DNA of 64,000 bases from contig CM068580.1 of assembly GCA_035048485.1 (NCBI GenBank), positions 52,554,975 to 52,618,974 of the forward strand, written 5' to 3'. The notes under the pieces were generated by a model. It was not told the origin of the DNA, ran no database searches, and saw only the letters and a program-made list of their open reading frames with translations. The stretch comes from Pteria penguin. Lineage: Eukaryota; Mollusca; Bivalvia; Pterioida; Pteriidae. This document shows, one piece after another, positions 20,967-35,084 of this stretch (the first letter of the stretch is position 1; the number at the start of each line of letters is the position of its first letter). Made by a program: the position numbers and the translations under genes.

Positions 20967-22535
20967 CATAGTAGTAGTGATGGCTTACAACAACTGATAA
21001 ATTATCATAACGGCTGTGATGGCTTACGACAACTGATAAAACATTATAATAGTGGTGACGGCTTATAACAACTGATAAATCATCATAATGGTGGTGATGG
21101 CTTACGACAAATGATAAATCCTTATAATGGTGGTGATGGCTTACACAAACTGGTAAATCATTATAATGGTGGTGATGGCTTACACCAACTGATAAATCCT
21201 TATAATGGTGGTGATGGCTTACACAAACTGGTAAATCATTATAATGGTGGTGATGGCTTACAACTACTGATAAATCATCATAATGGTGGTGATGGCTTAA
21301 AACAAGTGATAAATCATTATAATGGTGGTGATGGCTTACACCAACTGATAAATCATTATAATGGTGGTGACGGCTTACACCAACTGATAAATCATCATAA
21401 TGGTGGTGATGACTTACAAAAACTGATAAATCATTATAACGGCGGTGATGGCTTACAACAACTGATACATCATTATAATGGTGGTGATGGCTTACACCAA
21501 CTGATAAATCATTATAATGGTGGTGATGGCTTACACCAACTGATAAATCATCATAATGGTGGTGATGACTTACAAAAACTGATAAATCATTATAACGGCA
21601 GTGATGGCTTACAACAACTGATAAATCCTTATAATGGTGGTGATGGCTTACACCAAATGATGCATCATCATAATGGTGGTGACGGCTTACAACAACTGAT
21701 AAACCATCATAATGGTGGTGATGGCTTACACCAACTGATAAATCATCATAACGGCTGTGATGGCTTACACAAACTGATAACTCATCATAATGGTGGTGAT
21801 GGCTTACAACAACTGATAAACCATCATAATGGTGGTGATGGCTTACACCAACTGATAAATCATCATAATGGTGGTGATGACTTACACCAACTGATAAACC
21901 ATCATAATGGTGGTGATGACTTACAAAAACTGATAAATGATTGTAACAGCGGTGATAGCTTACAACAACTGATACATCATCATAGTGCTGGTGATGGCTT
22001 GCAACAACTGATAAACCATCATAATGGTGGTGATGGCTTACACCAAATGATACATCATTATAATGGTGGTGATGGCTTACACCAAATGATACATCACTAT
22101 AATGGTGGTGATGGCTTACACAAACTGATAAATCCTTATAATGGTGGTGATGGCTTACAACAACTGATAAATGGTTCATCATTATGGTGGTAATGGCTTA
22201 CACCATCTAATAGATGGTTAATAAACTTCATCATAACGGTGTTGATGGCTTACACCAACTGGCAAATGGTTCATCACAAAAAGGTGATGATGGCTTGCAC
22301 CACCTGATAAGTGACTCATCTTAATGCATGTAGTAGTGATGACTTACATGGACTGATAAATGGTTCTTTGTAATAGTGGTGATGGTTCACAATGACTGAT
22401 AATCGTTCATCATAACAGATATGCTGGCTTACAACAACTGATAAATGGTTCATTGTAATAGTGGTGATTGTTCACAACAACTGACAATCGTTCATAATAA
22501 CAGATATGCTGGCTTACAACAACTGATAAATGGTT
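20967..22535 (+). repeat. 39-bp minisatellite, about 30 good copies then a degenerate tail
   Basis: The unit contains AATGGTGGTGATGGCTTACA and MAACTGATAAATCAT. Good copies run to about 22195; beyond that the unit lengthens to about 42-48 bp and decays. Because 39 is a multiple of 3 and the unit lacks stops in one frame of each strand, long frames exist both ways (21111-22193 plus; 20797-22182 minus, His-rich SHHHHY repeats). Confidence 0.95.
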
Positions 22536-22559
22536 GTCCTGAGAACAATCTCCTCTCCT

Positions 22560-22880
22560 ACTGTAATAAAATATGGGTCAGACGCAGCATCTGAAACTAT
22601 ATGCTTCCTTAACACGTATAAATGTATCATTGGTGTAAGTTTGAACATCATATGCCTCATATTACAGAATAGAAACTTTTTAACATTACCATAAGAATGT
22701 ACTAAACACGTTCAATCAACAGGAAAAATATGGGTCGATCAAACACAGCATCTGAAACTAGATTCCTCCTTAATACACACAGAGGCATTCCTCCTTAACA
22801 CACACAGAGGCATTACTTCGGCAAATATGAACATCCTATGCCTCATATTGAAGAAATGAAACTTCCTAACAATGTAGATG
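22560..22880 (+). repeat. Two-copy tandem duplication, about 162 bp
   Basis: AAATATGGGTC plus 'gcagcatctgaaacta' and 'catatgcctcatatt' occur in order twice, near 22570 and 22730. The second copy carries an extra internal repeat of 'acacacagaggcattcctcc' type. Confidence 0.75.
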
Positions 22881-22944
22881 CGGATTTGCACACCAACAAA
22901 GACTCCAAGAGGATGACAGCATAAGCTTCCGCTCATTTCATGAG

Positions 22945-23730
22945 GTGAGCTAAAAAGGACTTACGTTGAAAGGTCACAGTCTTAAAGATATTGATTGGAA
23001 TGGAATGTCTCAACATGATTTAAATGTCTTGAACTATAAGACCTATAAAAATATTTACTTGTCTTCTTTTGTATAGTATAGTTTTTTTAAAGTTTAGAAA
23101 TGCAGATATATTAGCATAATCTCCAATAACCTCTAGAAAATGTATCAAAGGCATTATCTTAAATTACTTACTGAAGTTCTAAATATCTTCGTTTATTACT
23201 CTTCTATTTGTTTACAAGAATATAACATCTAATCATCATTTCATTCAAAGAAAATAGAAATATAGTTTTCTGTAAGTAAATAATAAAAACCATAACACTT
23301 AATATCAGGAATCTTAGCCCTCTTGGCCGTTATCAACCGATTTCAAATAAAATGGATAGTTTCTTTACAGCACTGTAGTTAAAATTTTAACAAAGTCATG
23401 GGGCTAAATGCGACCTTTACAATATCTTTCCTTTCACTAAACAATCAACAAAATCATTTTAAACTATCATATAAAGTCACCTACAATAAGATGTTCTAAA
23501 GATTGCTAATAACTATAAATCTATGATACATTTTTGTATATTGCAATAGAAAATGTAAAGATGGATTATAATTGATGAGGATTTTATTTTCACATGCTGT
23601 GCAGAATTATTGAGCAAAATAAAACATAATTTACTGTATCCAAGTATATATCAATTATGACATTTCACGATTGTAGTGATCATCAACAATGTTTACATTA
23701 CTGTATTTAATATGATCAACAACATTGTTA
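22945..23730 (+). other. AT-rich sequence, no feature seen
   Basis: No gene, clear repeat or RNA feature is recognised. A GAGGTGAGCTAA motif at 22941-22952 is like the ends of the repeats at 44-45 kb. Confidence 0.5.
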
Positions 23731-24540
23731 TACTAGTTATCATCGGCAATGACATATGACTACATTTATAATAAATGACATCATGACTATACATGTAATT
23801 ATTACCAGCAATGACATATGATTAATGACATCATGACTATAGTTATTACCAGCAATGACATATGATTGCATTTATAATCAATGACATCATGACTATAGTT
23901 ATTATTAGCTATGACATATGATTGCATTTATAATTAATGACATGATGACTACAGTTATTACCGGCAGTGACATATGATTGCATTTATAATCAATGACATC
24001 ATGACTATAGTTATTACGGGCAATGACATATGATTGCATTTATAATCAATGACATCATGACTATAGTTATTACCAGCAATGACATATGATTGCATTTATA
24101 ATCAATGACATCATGACTATAGTTATTACCAGCAATGACATATGATTGCATTTATAATCAATGACATCATGACTATAGTTATTACCGGCAATGACATATG
24201 ATTGCATTTATAATCAATGACATCATGACTATAGTTATTACCGGCAATGACATATGATTGCATTTATAATCAATGACATCATGACTATAGTTATTACCGG
24301 CAATGACATATGATTGCATTTATAATCAATGACATCATGATTATAGTTATTACCAGCAATGACATATGATTGCATTTATAATCAATGACATCATGACTAT
24401 AGTTATTACCGGCAATGACATATGATTGCATTTATAATCAATGACATCATGACTATAGTTATTATTAGCAATGACATATGATTGCATTTATAATCAATGA
24501 CATCATGATAATAATTATACAAGCAATAACAAATCATGAA
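23731..24540 (+). repeat. 56-bp minisatellite, about 14 copies
   Basis: The unit has CAATGACATATGATTGCATT and TATAATCAATGACATCATGA then CTATAGTTATTACC. Copies in the centre (about 23990-24440) are almost identical, suggesting recent homogenisation. Confidence 0.95.
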
Positions 24541-26980
24541 TGTTGTACAAATGTAATCATAACCATATTTATCAAAGATTTTTATACATTTAATAAAACT
24601 ATTCATATCCTATTGTCCTTTCCTCACATTAAATTTTAAATAACAAAAAGTGAGCATATGACTACTCACTTCTCATTAGTGAAAATTAAAAGTGAGGAAA
24701 GGACACTATTTACGAAAATGATGGCATTGGCTTTACAAGAAAACTTTGGAACAGGGCGTAATGAAACCTATTAACTGTGATGTAAAAATACATACAGTTT
24801 TGATTATTTGATCACAACATATTACCCCAATGAATGTAAAATTGCTAAGGCACATCTTTAGGGTAAGGCAAATGTAGTCAAACCTTTTTGTCTGACAATT
24901 TAATGTAGTGAGAGTAACTTCTCAAAGCTATAGTCAGGACAGGTAGTAACAATTCTTAAAAAGTAGCTCCTTATTAGGTATGTTGTGCTTTTGAGTAATT
25001 TTATATGATCTATTGTAACTTTGTATCATTTGTATTCAATATTCAGTGATTTCTGAACCAACCAATGGTTTTTGTCTCTTGTGTACCGGTATTATAACAT
25101 TTTCTTTGTGTAATCACACTATATTACAAAATACAACCATTATTAAAGGATATGATATTGCAAAGTAAAGATTAAAACATATTTATCATCTCACAAATTA
25201 ATATTGAAAGTTAAAAGAATTACAATTTTGTATGGCTTTATTCTCCATACAAATCCATCATCTTTACAATCAATGCCTCTATGGTTTGATGGTAACTGAT
25301 CACAATCATAGAATCAATTATTTACAATGTACGTTTAGTGCTAAGAAAACAAGATTCAGTCTTTTGGCTGTTATGATTCAATTTTAGAGATTTTCAACAA
25401 GATCCATGAACAGTAAATGGTAACAAATGATATGTACAAATATCATACAAAACAGTTGTATACATAAATTGTTAAAATCGTTACAAAAATAAAGCACAGA
25501 GAAAATAACCATGAAAAGTCTGATTAAAACTTTGATACAGTATTTCATAATAATTTAAATCTTTCCACATTGACCGTATAACGTATATACAAATGCATGG
25601 AGTAAAATTTTGTCTATTTCTGTATAGACAATGTCCCTTCGAGTAATACATAATCGGGGCCACATGTAAACACAACTCTGGTTCGATCTAGATAAAGATC
25701 TATATATCAAGTGATCTCTAACTGAATAACAAGTCAGTTTTAAACTAAATTAATATACAAAAAACATCAAAATATTACTGTTTTTTCCTTCATTTCATGG
25801 TATTCTTTCTATCTCGTACATGCTCTATTTGTATCATTGTAGAGCCACCATCAGATCACGATTCTGAATGGCTAACATAAGATGAAATGTGATTTATCAG
25901 TTTCAAATACAAGATGTAATCGTTCTTGAAAAAAAGTTTTATTTTGAAATACCTGTAATTAAATTAGAAGAATGGCTGTAAAATATTTCTGTATATTGAT
26001 GTAAAGACAAAAACGAAGGCACAAACTAAATATTCTGCTTTGCCTCTTTTATCGATAGACAGAAAATTTTTTATTTTTTCTTTTTAATTTTTAAATGATA
26101 TAATAAAGTTCATAGTATTCTAATACATGAATAATTCAATACAATTAATTGATTTATTTCATAATCTAAAGAGAAATTCATTACCAAGCACTCTATGATA
26201 TTCTGTGTGAAGTTATTAATTTATTTTGAAGGAAATCAATATACAACACATACAATTTCTACCAAAGGCCTGAACTTTTGACCTTGGAAATCACTAGGTT
26301 TCATCTTTATATCATAACCGACATGTTTACAAAGTTTGACAAAGATCTCATGAGGAATGTGCTTTCTAGAGCATATACAGATTTTCATACAATTTCCAAT
26401 CAGTGACCATGAAAATGAATAGGAGTTAAGACTCAATAGGGTTTATCTTCTCTTTCCTTATACCAAGATCCATGCTAATGAGCAAGATTTATATAAGTTG
26501 TTCATTTGTTTCTTAATCGTTGTAAAATAAATAAAGTTTAATATTTTTTTTCTTTAAAGGTATCTTCTGCTGATGACCAATAGCATTCTATCTATTGTTT
26601 TCAGAAGGGTTAAAAGTAGCTGTGAACTTGAAAATCAATAAAGACATCTTCTAAGGCTTAATTTTGTGGAAGACTTGATGATCCAATGCTAAGTGGTTTG
26701 TTCAGAAGATTCCTGACAAACACATGGTAGGAATCTTGAATCCCTTTCACAACTTTGTCGACAGGGTATAATAAATTATTCTAATATTAATTCAAAGCAT
26801 TTATAGAAAAAATTCCTCAAGAGATGTGTGTATTGTGATAATGTTGACCCAAGAGGTGAGGCATTTGTTGAAGGACTTGTCACACACAAACCCTAAGGTG
26901 TCAGGCAAAAGTTCAATATATATGGGAAATTGTTGTATGGAATTGAAGATTGAAGTTGTGAAACATGTGAGAGCCTAGAA
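24541..26980. other. Long AT-rich stretch downstream of the minus-strand gene
   Basis: It contains a 2x ~20-bp inverted pair around 24612-24706 (TGTCCTTTCCTCAC and complement). No exon is convincing. It could include distal 3' UTR of the minus-strand gene: TTTATT (AATAAA on the minus strand) occurs at about 25230, 26150 and 26220, among others. This is inference only. Confidence 0.4.
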
Positions 26981-26989
26981 TCTATTTAC

Positions 26990-27845
26990 CAATATCAATG
27001 TCCAGTACACTTGAACTTTTACCTTTTGACCAGGGATCACCCTCGTCCCATGGGGAGTCTATATGTGTTTTAAAGCAACTCTAAGTGAAAAAAGTTACAT
27101 GTAAGAACCTAAAAATGATGTCACTTTATCAATGTCCTTTTGACCCGAAAAATCGATAGGGATCACCCTCATCCCATGGAAAGTCTGTATGTATGGTATC
27201 TTGACTCTAGGTGAGTGTCACTATTAGGTCTTTTCATAGGAAATTGATGACATCACAATTATTTTATGTAAGATACCGTCTCAAATGGGAAATAACTCTG
27301 TTTAACGAAAAGACTCAACAGAACCCCGAAACCAATTACCTATATCAATTTCCAGTACACCTGACCTTTAACCCCAAAATTGATAAGGATCATTTTTATG
27401 TCAAGGGGAGTGTATATGTATGGTAACTTGACTCTAGCTGAAAAGGATAACACTAAAAAGCCCAGAAACCATTTACCTATGCTAATGTCCAGTACACCTG
27501 ACCTTTGACTTTTTGACCCCAAAATCAATAGGGATTATTCTCATTCCATGCAGAGTCTGTATACATATATGGTATCCTGACTCTAGGTGAAAATGATAAC
27601 ACTATGGAGGCTAAAAAACTATTTACCTATATCAATGTCTAGTACACTTCACCTTTTGACCTAAAAAATTGATAGGGATCATCCTCATTCCATGGGAAAT
27701 CTATATGTATAGTATCTTGACTCTAGGTGAAAAAGATAACACTACAGAGGCCAGATAACATTACATCTACAGACAGTTGGACAGATGAACAGATGGACCT
27801 GATTCCAGTATACCTCCCACAGTTTTGTTTCAGGGGGTTTAAAAA
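26990..27845 (+). repeat. Tandem element, about six units of ~115-150 bp, with CAGA-type tail
   Basis: Units share AATGTCCAGTACACYTGACC, TTTTGACC, 'gatagggatcaccctcatcccatg' variants and GACTCTAGGTGA. The last unit is followed by GACAGTTGGACAGATGAACA and a hairpin-like CCTCCCACAG...CAGGGGG. The frames across it are not genes. Confidence 0.85.
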
Positions 27846-28051
27846 TATTCTGAAAACTTTCCAAACGGCACTCAAAAATTACTCTGACTGCCTCCTTCTA
27901 ATACGTTAAAAAAAAATTATCTACAAATTAAATATCACACCTAACTACAATCTTAGTTATATGACATATTTTTGAAACAGATTTAATTTCATAATCGTTA
28001 ATACAAAAAAACCGGAAGACAAGATTGATATGGGTCATTCTCCACTTTCTC

Positions 28052-28090
28052 CTAGGAAGACATTAGTATGGCTTGTACAACATGGAAATC
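28052..28090 (-). CDS. Minus-strand gene, terminal coding exon
   Basis: Acceptor tttttatctttcag, then DFHVVQAILMSS and TAG at 28054-28052. Only 13 codons including the stop; supported by phase and by the good acceptor. Confidence 0.6.
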   Translation of the reverse strand, partial: DFHVVQAILMSS

Positions 28091-31000
28091 CTGAAAGATA
28101 AAAACACAATAATATCAAACATCAAAACTATAGGAAATTCCCTATTTGTGCATCAAATTTTGTGTTTATCCAAGAAAAGGGTTGAAATACATGTAATAGA
28201 ACAACATTTGATTTTTTCAATTATAACTCTGTAAATATTTCATACTGGGTATTTCTGATTAACATAAGTTTTACATAAACATGTAGTTTTAAAATATGAA
28301 TAAAGACTAGAATACACTTTTGAAACACACTTTGTAAAATGTCATTTTGAGAACGTATAAACACAGCTGTGGCACACAAGAGACTAAAACGAAGCATCAC
28401 TATCCTGTACTTCATAGGCACAAAGTGATTCCTTAGTGTCACTACTCTCTACTTCATAGGCACAAAGTAAACCCTTAGTGTCACTATATTTCATAGTCAC
28501 AAAGTGATCCCTCAGTGTCACTATACTTCATAGGCACAAACAAAGAGATCCCTTAGTGTCACTATACTGTACTTCATAGGCACAAAGTGATCCCTTAGTG
28601 TCACTATACTTCATAGGCACAATGATCCCTTAGTGTCACTATCCTGTACTTCATAGGCACAAAGTGAACCCTTAATGTCACTATACTGTACTTCATAGGA
28701 ACAAAGTGCTCCCTTAATGTCACTATACTTCAAAGGTACAAAGTCATCCCTAGTGTCACTTTACTGTACTTCATAGGCACAAAGTGATCCCTTAGTGTCA
28801 CTATGCTTCAAAGGCACAAAGTGAACCCTTAGTGTCACTATACTGTACTTCATAGGAACAAAGTGATCCCTTAGTGTCACTATGCTTCATAGGCACAAAG
28901 TGATCCCTTAGTGTCACTATGCTTCATAGGCACAAAGTGATCCCTTAGTGTCACTATGCTTCATAGGAACAAAGTGATCCCTTAATGTCACTTTACTTTA
29001 TAGGCACACAGTGATCCCTTAGTGTCACTATACTTCATAGGCACAAACATAACTATTAGAAATCCAGAAACCTTTATATGTACTGTATATGTCACTGCAA
29101 ATTTAAGTAGTTTGATTTCTTAATAAAATAATTAATATTAACTTTTTCATATTACAAATAAAGAAGAGGTACCAAGCTAAAACATAATGGCACCATGGGC
29201 TAAGCATAAATGCTTACCTAAATTCAAAATACAAAATCAATATACCTGAAGATTTGTGAACAGGAAAGATTGAGCAACATAGAATTCACGCTTTGATTTG
29301 TCTTGTTTCCAGAAGTTCACGATGTGACCTGAAATGAAATAAAGTACAATTATCAATGTTTTAACTTCATGAATGATAAAATAAGAGTTAGAATTAGATG
29401 TGTTTGTAAAACACTATGCCTCTGGTGGCAACAAAGTCAGAAAAAGTTATTTTTAGTGGAATGTCATTGTAAAGGTCAAAATGTCAATGACCTTGATGTC
29501 ATTTGAAAGGGATTCATTAGTTGAGTGCAAATGTGAAATATGAAGTCTCTATCCCTCATAGTTCAAAAATTATGGCCAAGGTTAAAGTTGACAACAGACA
29601 AACAAACAGACAGACAGACAAGGCAAAACAAGAGTATCAATAAACTAATGGATGCTCCCCGAACGGCAGTAATAATGCAGGAAATTGATGACTCAGTTCA
29701 TATACAAAAAAATCAGTAAAACTGATGGATACTCCAAGAAGCACAGTAATAATAAAGGAAATAAATAACTCAATACAATGTATATAGAAAATCATTGTAT
29801 AAATTGATGACAATTTCAAATCTCAATACATGTATATCATATGGATATCCAAATGAGTCAACTGTAGAACAACAAGTGATCACAGTATCTTAAAGTAAAA
29901 TGAGTAAGCTTGAACTTGATTAGTTATGAAATAAAGCTTTTATCGTGAACATGACCTTGAAATGACCTTGAGTGAACTTTGTCCAAAAGACCCTTAACCT
30001 AACCTTAACCTAAAGAACATTTGGTGAAGTATGATCAAATTCTGATGAAAGTTATAGGAGATACAAGTACTTCATGTTACTTTAAGTCATGGTTCATAAG
30101 TGACCTTGACCTTTCAGAAATGACTTTAAGTGACCTTTGTCCAAAAGCCCTTAACCTAAATAATATATTGTTGAAGTATGATCAAATTCTGATGAAAGGT
30201 GTAGGAGATATATGTACTTCATGGTATTTTAAGTCATAGTTAATAAATGACCTTGACCTTTCAGAAATGACCTTGAGTGAGCTTTGTCCCAAAGCCCTTA
30301 ACCTAAATAATATTTTGGTGAAGTATGATCAAATTCTGATAGAAGGTATAGGAGATATGAGCTCAGAAAAATGGACAAACAGACGAACGCATGGACAGCC
30401 ACACAGATACACAGACAAGACAGTGACTATATGCTTCCCCAAAAGTTTTTGGGGAGGATAAAAAAAAGGTTATCAACCTTGGTGTTATTTGAAAGAGCTT
30501 CATTAGTTGAGAACACATGTGAAATATGAAGTCTCTATCCCTCATGGTTCAAAAGTTATGGCCAAGGTTAAACTTGTCAACAGAGAGACAAACAGACAGA
30601 CAGACAAACAGACAGACAGGACAAAAACAATATGCCCCCAGTCTATCGATTTGGGGGGCATAAATACAGTACTTTTAGTGTCCCTTAAAGTGTAACAAAC
30701 TTTTTGAGTCGGTTTTATTTTCCTGTAATGATTGCCACAGTAACCCACAGACTCTAGATCTACATGTTTACTCACTACAAGACTCTGCTTAAAGATGATT
30801 TCTTCTTTATTTCTTATATTGAGACTCTGCTCAAACTAAAACTATATCAAGTTTGTGGGTTAAGAATACAGATATGAGTTTATCACGGTACATGTATTTA
30901 CCAAATCAACAAATGTTAATCATATCATCAAGTAGTGCCATCTAATTGCAACAATATTCCAATTCTACGATCTCATTATAACTGAAATTGCAGTCATATT

Positions 31001-34000
31001 GAATTATGTAACTCTATTTTCTTCCAAAAAAAGTCAATCCCGTAAAGTTTCACCAAAATCGTTATTAAAGCTGAGTGAGAAAATTCATATTTTAGATTTT
31101 TTTGGAAAGCTGCCATGAACCCCAAGATCTTCAAAACACCATTTTTCCTCACATAGCCCTCAAGTGTCATAAGTAGATCATTCCTGTCACATTTAATAAA
31201 AATTGCTATGAAAAATTCAGTTCTACTGGTATGACTTAAAGGAGGCAGATATATCACATTGTGTGACACCATACATTTCTAAGCAGTTATGAATAAACCA
31301 TTCCTGTAACACTTCAACAAAACTGCTAGGAAAATGAAGGAGAAATTCCAGTTTTAAGGTTTTTCAGCATGAATGCTTTAGTGACCATACTGGATTACAT
31401 AACCCACTTTTTATATGTAACTGTTGTTGATGATGGACTAGAATTCTGATTTACTGAAAGGAATATTAAACTTGCCCTTTCTTTTCTTGCTTTGAATACA
31501 GACACTTTAACCCTGTTTCATGTTATTAACATAATTATGTTTATATTTGCTTTTATGTATGAAATAGATTAACTTTAACTGAATAATTGCTTAAACAAGT
31601 GGGAAAATATGTTGAAACTTGATTTGTGGCATGGAATTTTGCATGCATAAAGTCATGCACATTTGTCTTTGGAAACCAAATGGTACAGGATTTTTGATTT
31701 CCTGAATTTCTTTGTACTGTATTGAAAATTGAAATATTATTCTAATGAGTCACAAAAGTAAATAACAACACAATGAACACATGTTAGGACCGCAAATATA
31801 ATTAGAGCAATTGCATATACAAAAAATTATAGAAAACTATTTTGAAGCAAAATGCACAATTCCAACTTCTTTGCTACTGTGAAGTGTTTGTAACGATCAA
31901 ATTCAGAGAATTAAGTTCCCCTGCTTTGGGGGTCTATCAGTAAAGGTGCAGTGATCTGTGATATATTGTCATGGTTGTGCATGTCTACAGACACACATGC
32001 CAAATATGAAGGCCCTACATCTTACGGTTATAAAGTTAAATTGGAGTAGGTCAAAGGTCACGGTCAAGGTCACATGATAAACAAGAGCAACACCTAGCGT
32101 GGTTTAATACGCCCGTCGCTTACTTTGGACGGGATCAATGTGAACGTATGGTTTTATTACCCCCAAACATGGGGCTCTCTGGTAATACTTTTATCTAATA
32201 CTGAAATCCAAAAAGACGGATCCAAGTCCGATAACTCTGTAAGAACAACATGGAATTGTTCAAAAATGAAAAGTGGCTTCCCTTGCACTATTTTAGCATT
32301 CCGTACAAGTTTCATGAAAAACAACTGAGGTTTACTTAAGTTATCGCGTTACATAGCATCTCCATAGCATCTTATCATAGTAACAAGGTTTTATTCACTA
32401 TGCATGTCTTGACCTTGACCTTTGACCTATGACCCTAGGTCAAGGTCCATTCACAGCCTTGGGTCCTAAGTAACAATTCTGTGAAATATTATTGAAATCC
32501 ATGCACAGGGCAAGAAGTAATGGCCTGGACAGGGTTTTACTCACTTTGCATGTTGTGACCTTGACCTTTGACGGTCAAGGTCATAACACATCCTTGGGTC
32601 CTATTAAAGTAACAATTCTGTGAAATATTATTGAAATCCATGCACAGGAGAGATGTTATGGCCCAAGCAAGGTTTTACTCATTTTACATGTTGTGACCAT
32701 GACCTTTGACCTATGATCTTGGGTCCTAAGAAACAATTCTGTGAAATATTATTGAAATCCATGCACAGGGGAAGAAGTTATGGTCCGAACAAAGTTTTAA
32801 TCACTTTGCATGTTGGGTCAAGGCCATGACACACCCTTGGGTCCTAAGTACCAATTCTGTGAAATGTTATTGAAACCCATGCACATGGGAAGAAGTAATA
32901 GCCTGGACATGGGTTTACTCACTTTGCATGTTGTGACCTTCACCTTTGACCTTGATCTGGTACCAATCAAAAGGTATTGCAATTAGGGACACACATGCCA
33001 AATATGAAAGCCCTACTTCTTACGTTAAAAAGTTACATTGAAGTAGGTTAAAGGTTACTGTCAAGGTCACATGATAAAAATTTTGGTACTGATGGATAGG
33101 TATTGCAATTAGGGACAGACATGCCAAATATGAAGGCCATACGTTATACAGTTAAAAAGTTATGACCAAGTTTAAAGTTTTTGTCACAGATGGACGGATG
33201 AACAGACAGACAAGAGAATGTCCCCATGCTTTCACGAAAAGTGGGGGACAATATTCATTACTGCTATAAATGTCTATATATATAAATACAAAATATTACT
33301 TCACAATGTTAGCATGTTTACATAAATTGATAAATATTGCAACTTTAAAATGTATCTTTCAATGAATTGATCTTACTTATTCATTAATTAATTCAGCTAA
33401 AGTTATCTTTATGTATATATACTCAATATGATCCTTTGTTGTTTTTAACACTAATGCATTTCTTTTACTTGAGAAGAGATTGTGTTTTTTCTCAAAAATC
33501 CACTAACCTAAGCTATTTCCAACACACTGTCATGTCCATAGCTCTGGAAATGCTAAAATAAGTCTGATTCCAAAATTATGGTGTCAACTATAGGTTTTGT
33601 CACAAGGATTGTACATGTGAAATATCTAAGTCCTCTTACTGTTTACAAATTACAGTCTATGTTAAAGTTTAAGAAAAATTAGTCATATGTTACAAGATCT
33701 AAACTTCTGGCATCAAAAAAAAAAGGTCTAGTCACAAGGAATACACATATGAAATATCAAAGCTCAGTCTCTTACTGGTCACAAGTTATGACCAATGATA
33801 TGAGTTTTTGCAACAAACATATTAGCAGACGAACCAAACTAAATGCCTCCAAACCCCTGATTCCAAGGGCATAAATACTATGTATCATGACATTACAAAC
33901 TATGCATCAACATAGTAAAAGACATCTGATGAGGTTATGTATAGGCATCTGATGAGGTTATGTATAGGCATCTGATGAGGTTATGTATAGGCATCTGATG

Positions 34001-34990
34001 AGGTTATGTACAGGTATCTGATGAGGTTATGTACAGGTATCTGATGAGGTAATGTACAGGTATCTGATGAGGTTATGCACGGGCATCTGATGAGGTTATG
34101 TATAGGCATCTGATGAGGTTATGTATAGGCATCTGATGAGGTTATGTATAGGCAGCTGATGAGGTTTATATAGGCATCTGATGAGGTTATGTATAGGCAT
34201 CTGATGAGGTTATGTATAGGCAGCTGATGAGGTATGTATAGGCAGCTGATGCGGTTATGTATAGGCATCTGATGAGGTTATGTATAGGCATCTGATGAGG
34301 TTATGTATAGGCAGCAGATGAGGTATATATATATAGGCATCTGATGAGGTTATGTATAGGCATCTGATGAGGTTATGTATAGGCAGCTGATGAGGTATGT
34401 ATAGGCAGCTGATGAGGTATGTATAGTATGTATAGGTATGCTAAAAGATCACTGTTTGGGATCAATTAAGAAAAATTTTTGGCAAAATTAAAGAAATCTT
34501 TTGGAGGGGTCCTTATAATGGACCTGATTTAAATAAAAACCAGAAGTCTCTGTCGAGACTGAAGCTCTACTGGTTTCCTCTTATTATCTTTTAAAAGGGT
34601 GGGGCAGCAGCGGGGGAATGTGCCCCTCTTTCAAATCAAGGGGGGGGGGGGGTATGTTCCGCCCCCTTTAATCTTTAAGATTTTTTATCATCAAGTAGTT
34701 AAAATATCAGTTAAAGTGTGGAAACAAAGCAGTAAAACGCTAGTTTTTCTTCTGGTAGCAAAAGGGGCATGTGCCCCATCCCCTCTTTTTTCAAAACAGA
34801 AATATACATTTATATATAAATCATTATCCCATTTTTTTTTCATTGCCCGTCAATGCTTTAGAGAAATGACCTCATACTATTTCAAGAGGAGTTTAAGGCA
34901 CTGTTATATGTTTAATAATGTCTTTTGTCTGTTTTCTTTTTTGCCAATATCTGGTTGTAAAAGTGTCGTAAAAATTTTTATCACATGGTG

Positions 34991-35084
<94 letters not shown>

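Noticed and set aside
23731..24540. Regular repeats that might suggest a CRISPR array
   Set aside because: Units are head-to-tail with no unique spacers, in a eukaryotic intron-bearing context; the same applies to the 28.4, 33.9 and 21 kb arrays.
32125..32328. 67-codon frame starting MDGINVNVWF
   Set aside because: Part of a dispersed repeat that starts ACAAGAGCAACACC; no domain.
33920..34440. CTGATGAG in every 23-bp unit, like the hammerhead ribozyme core
   Set aside because: No GAAA partner strand or stem-forming flanks, and 23 bp is too short for a hammerhead unit; the match is coincidental.
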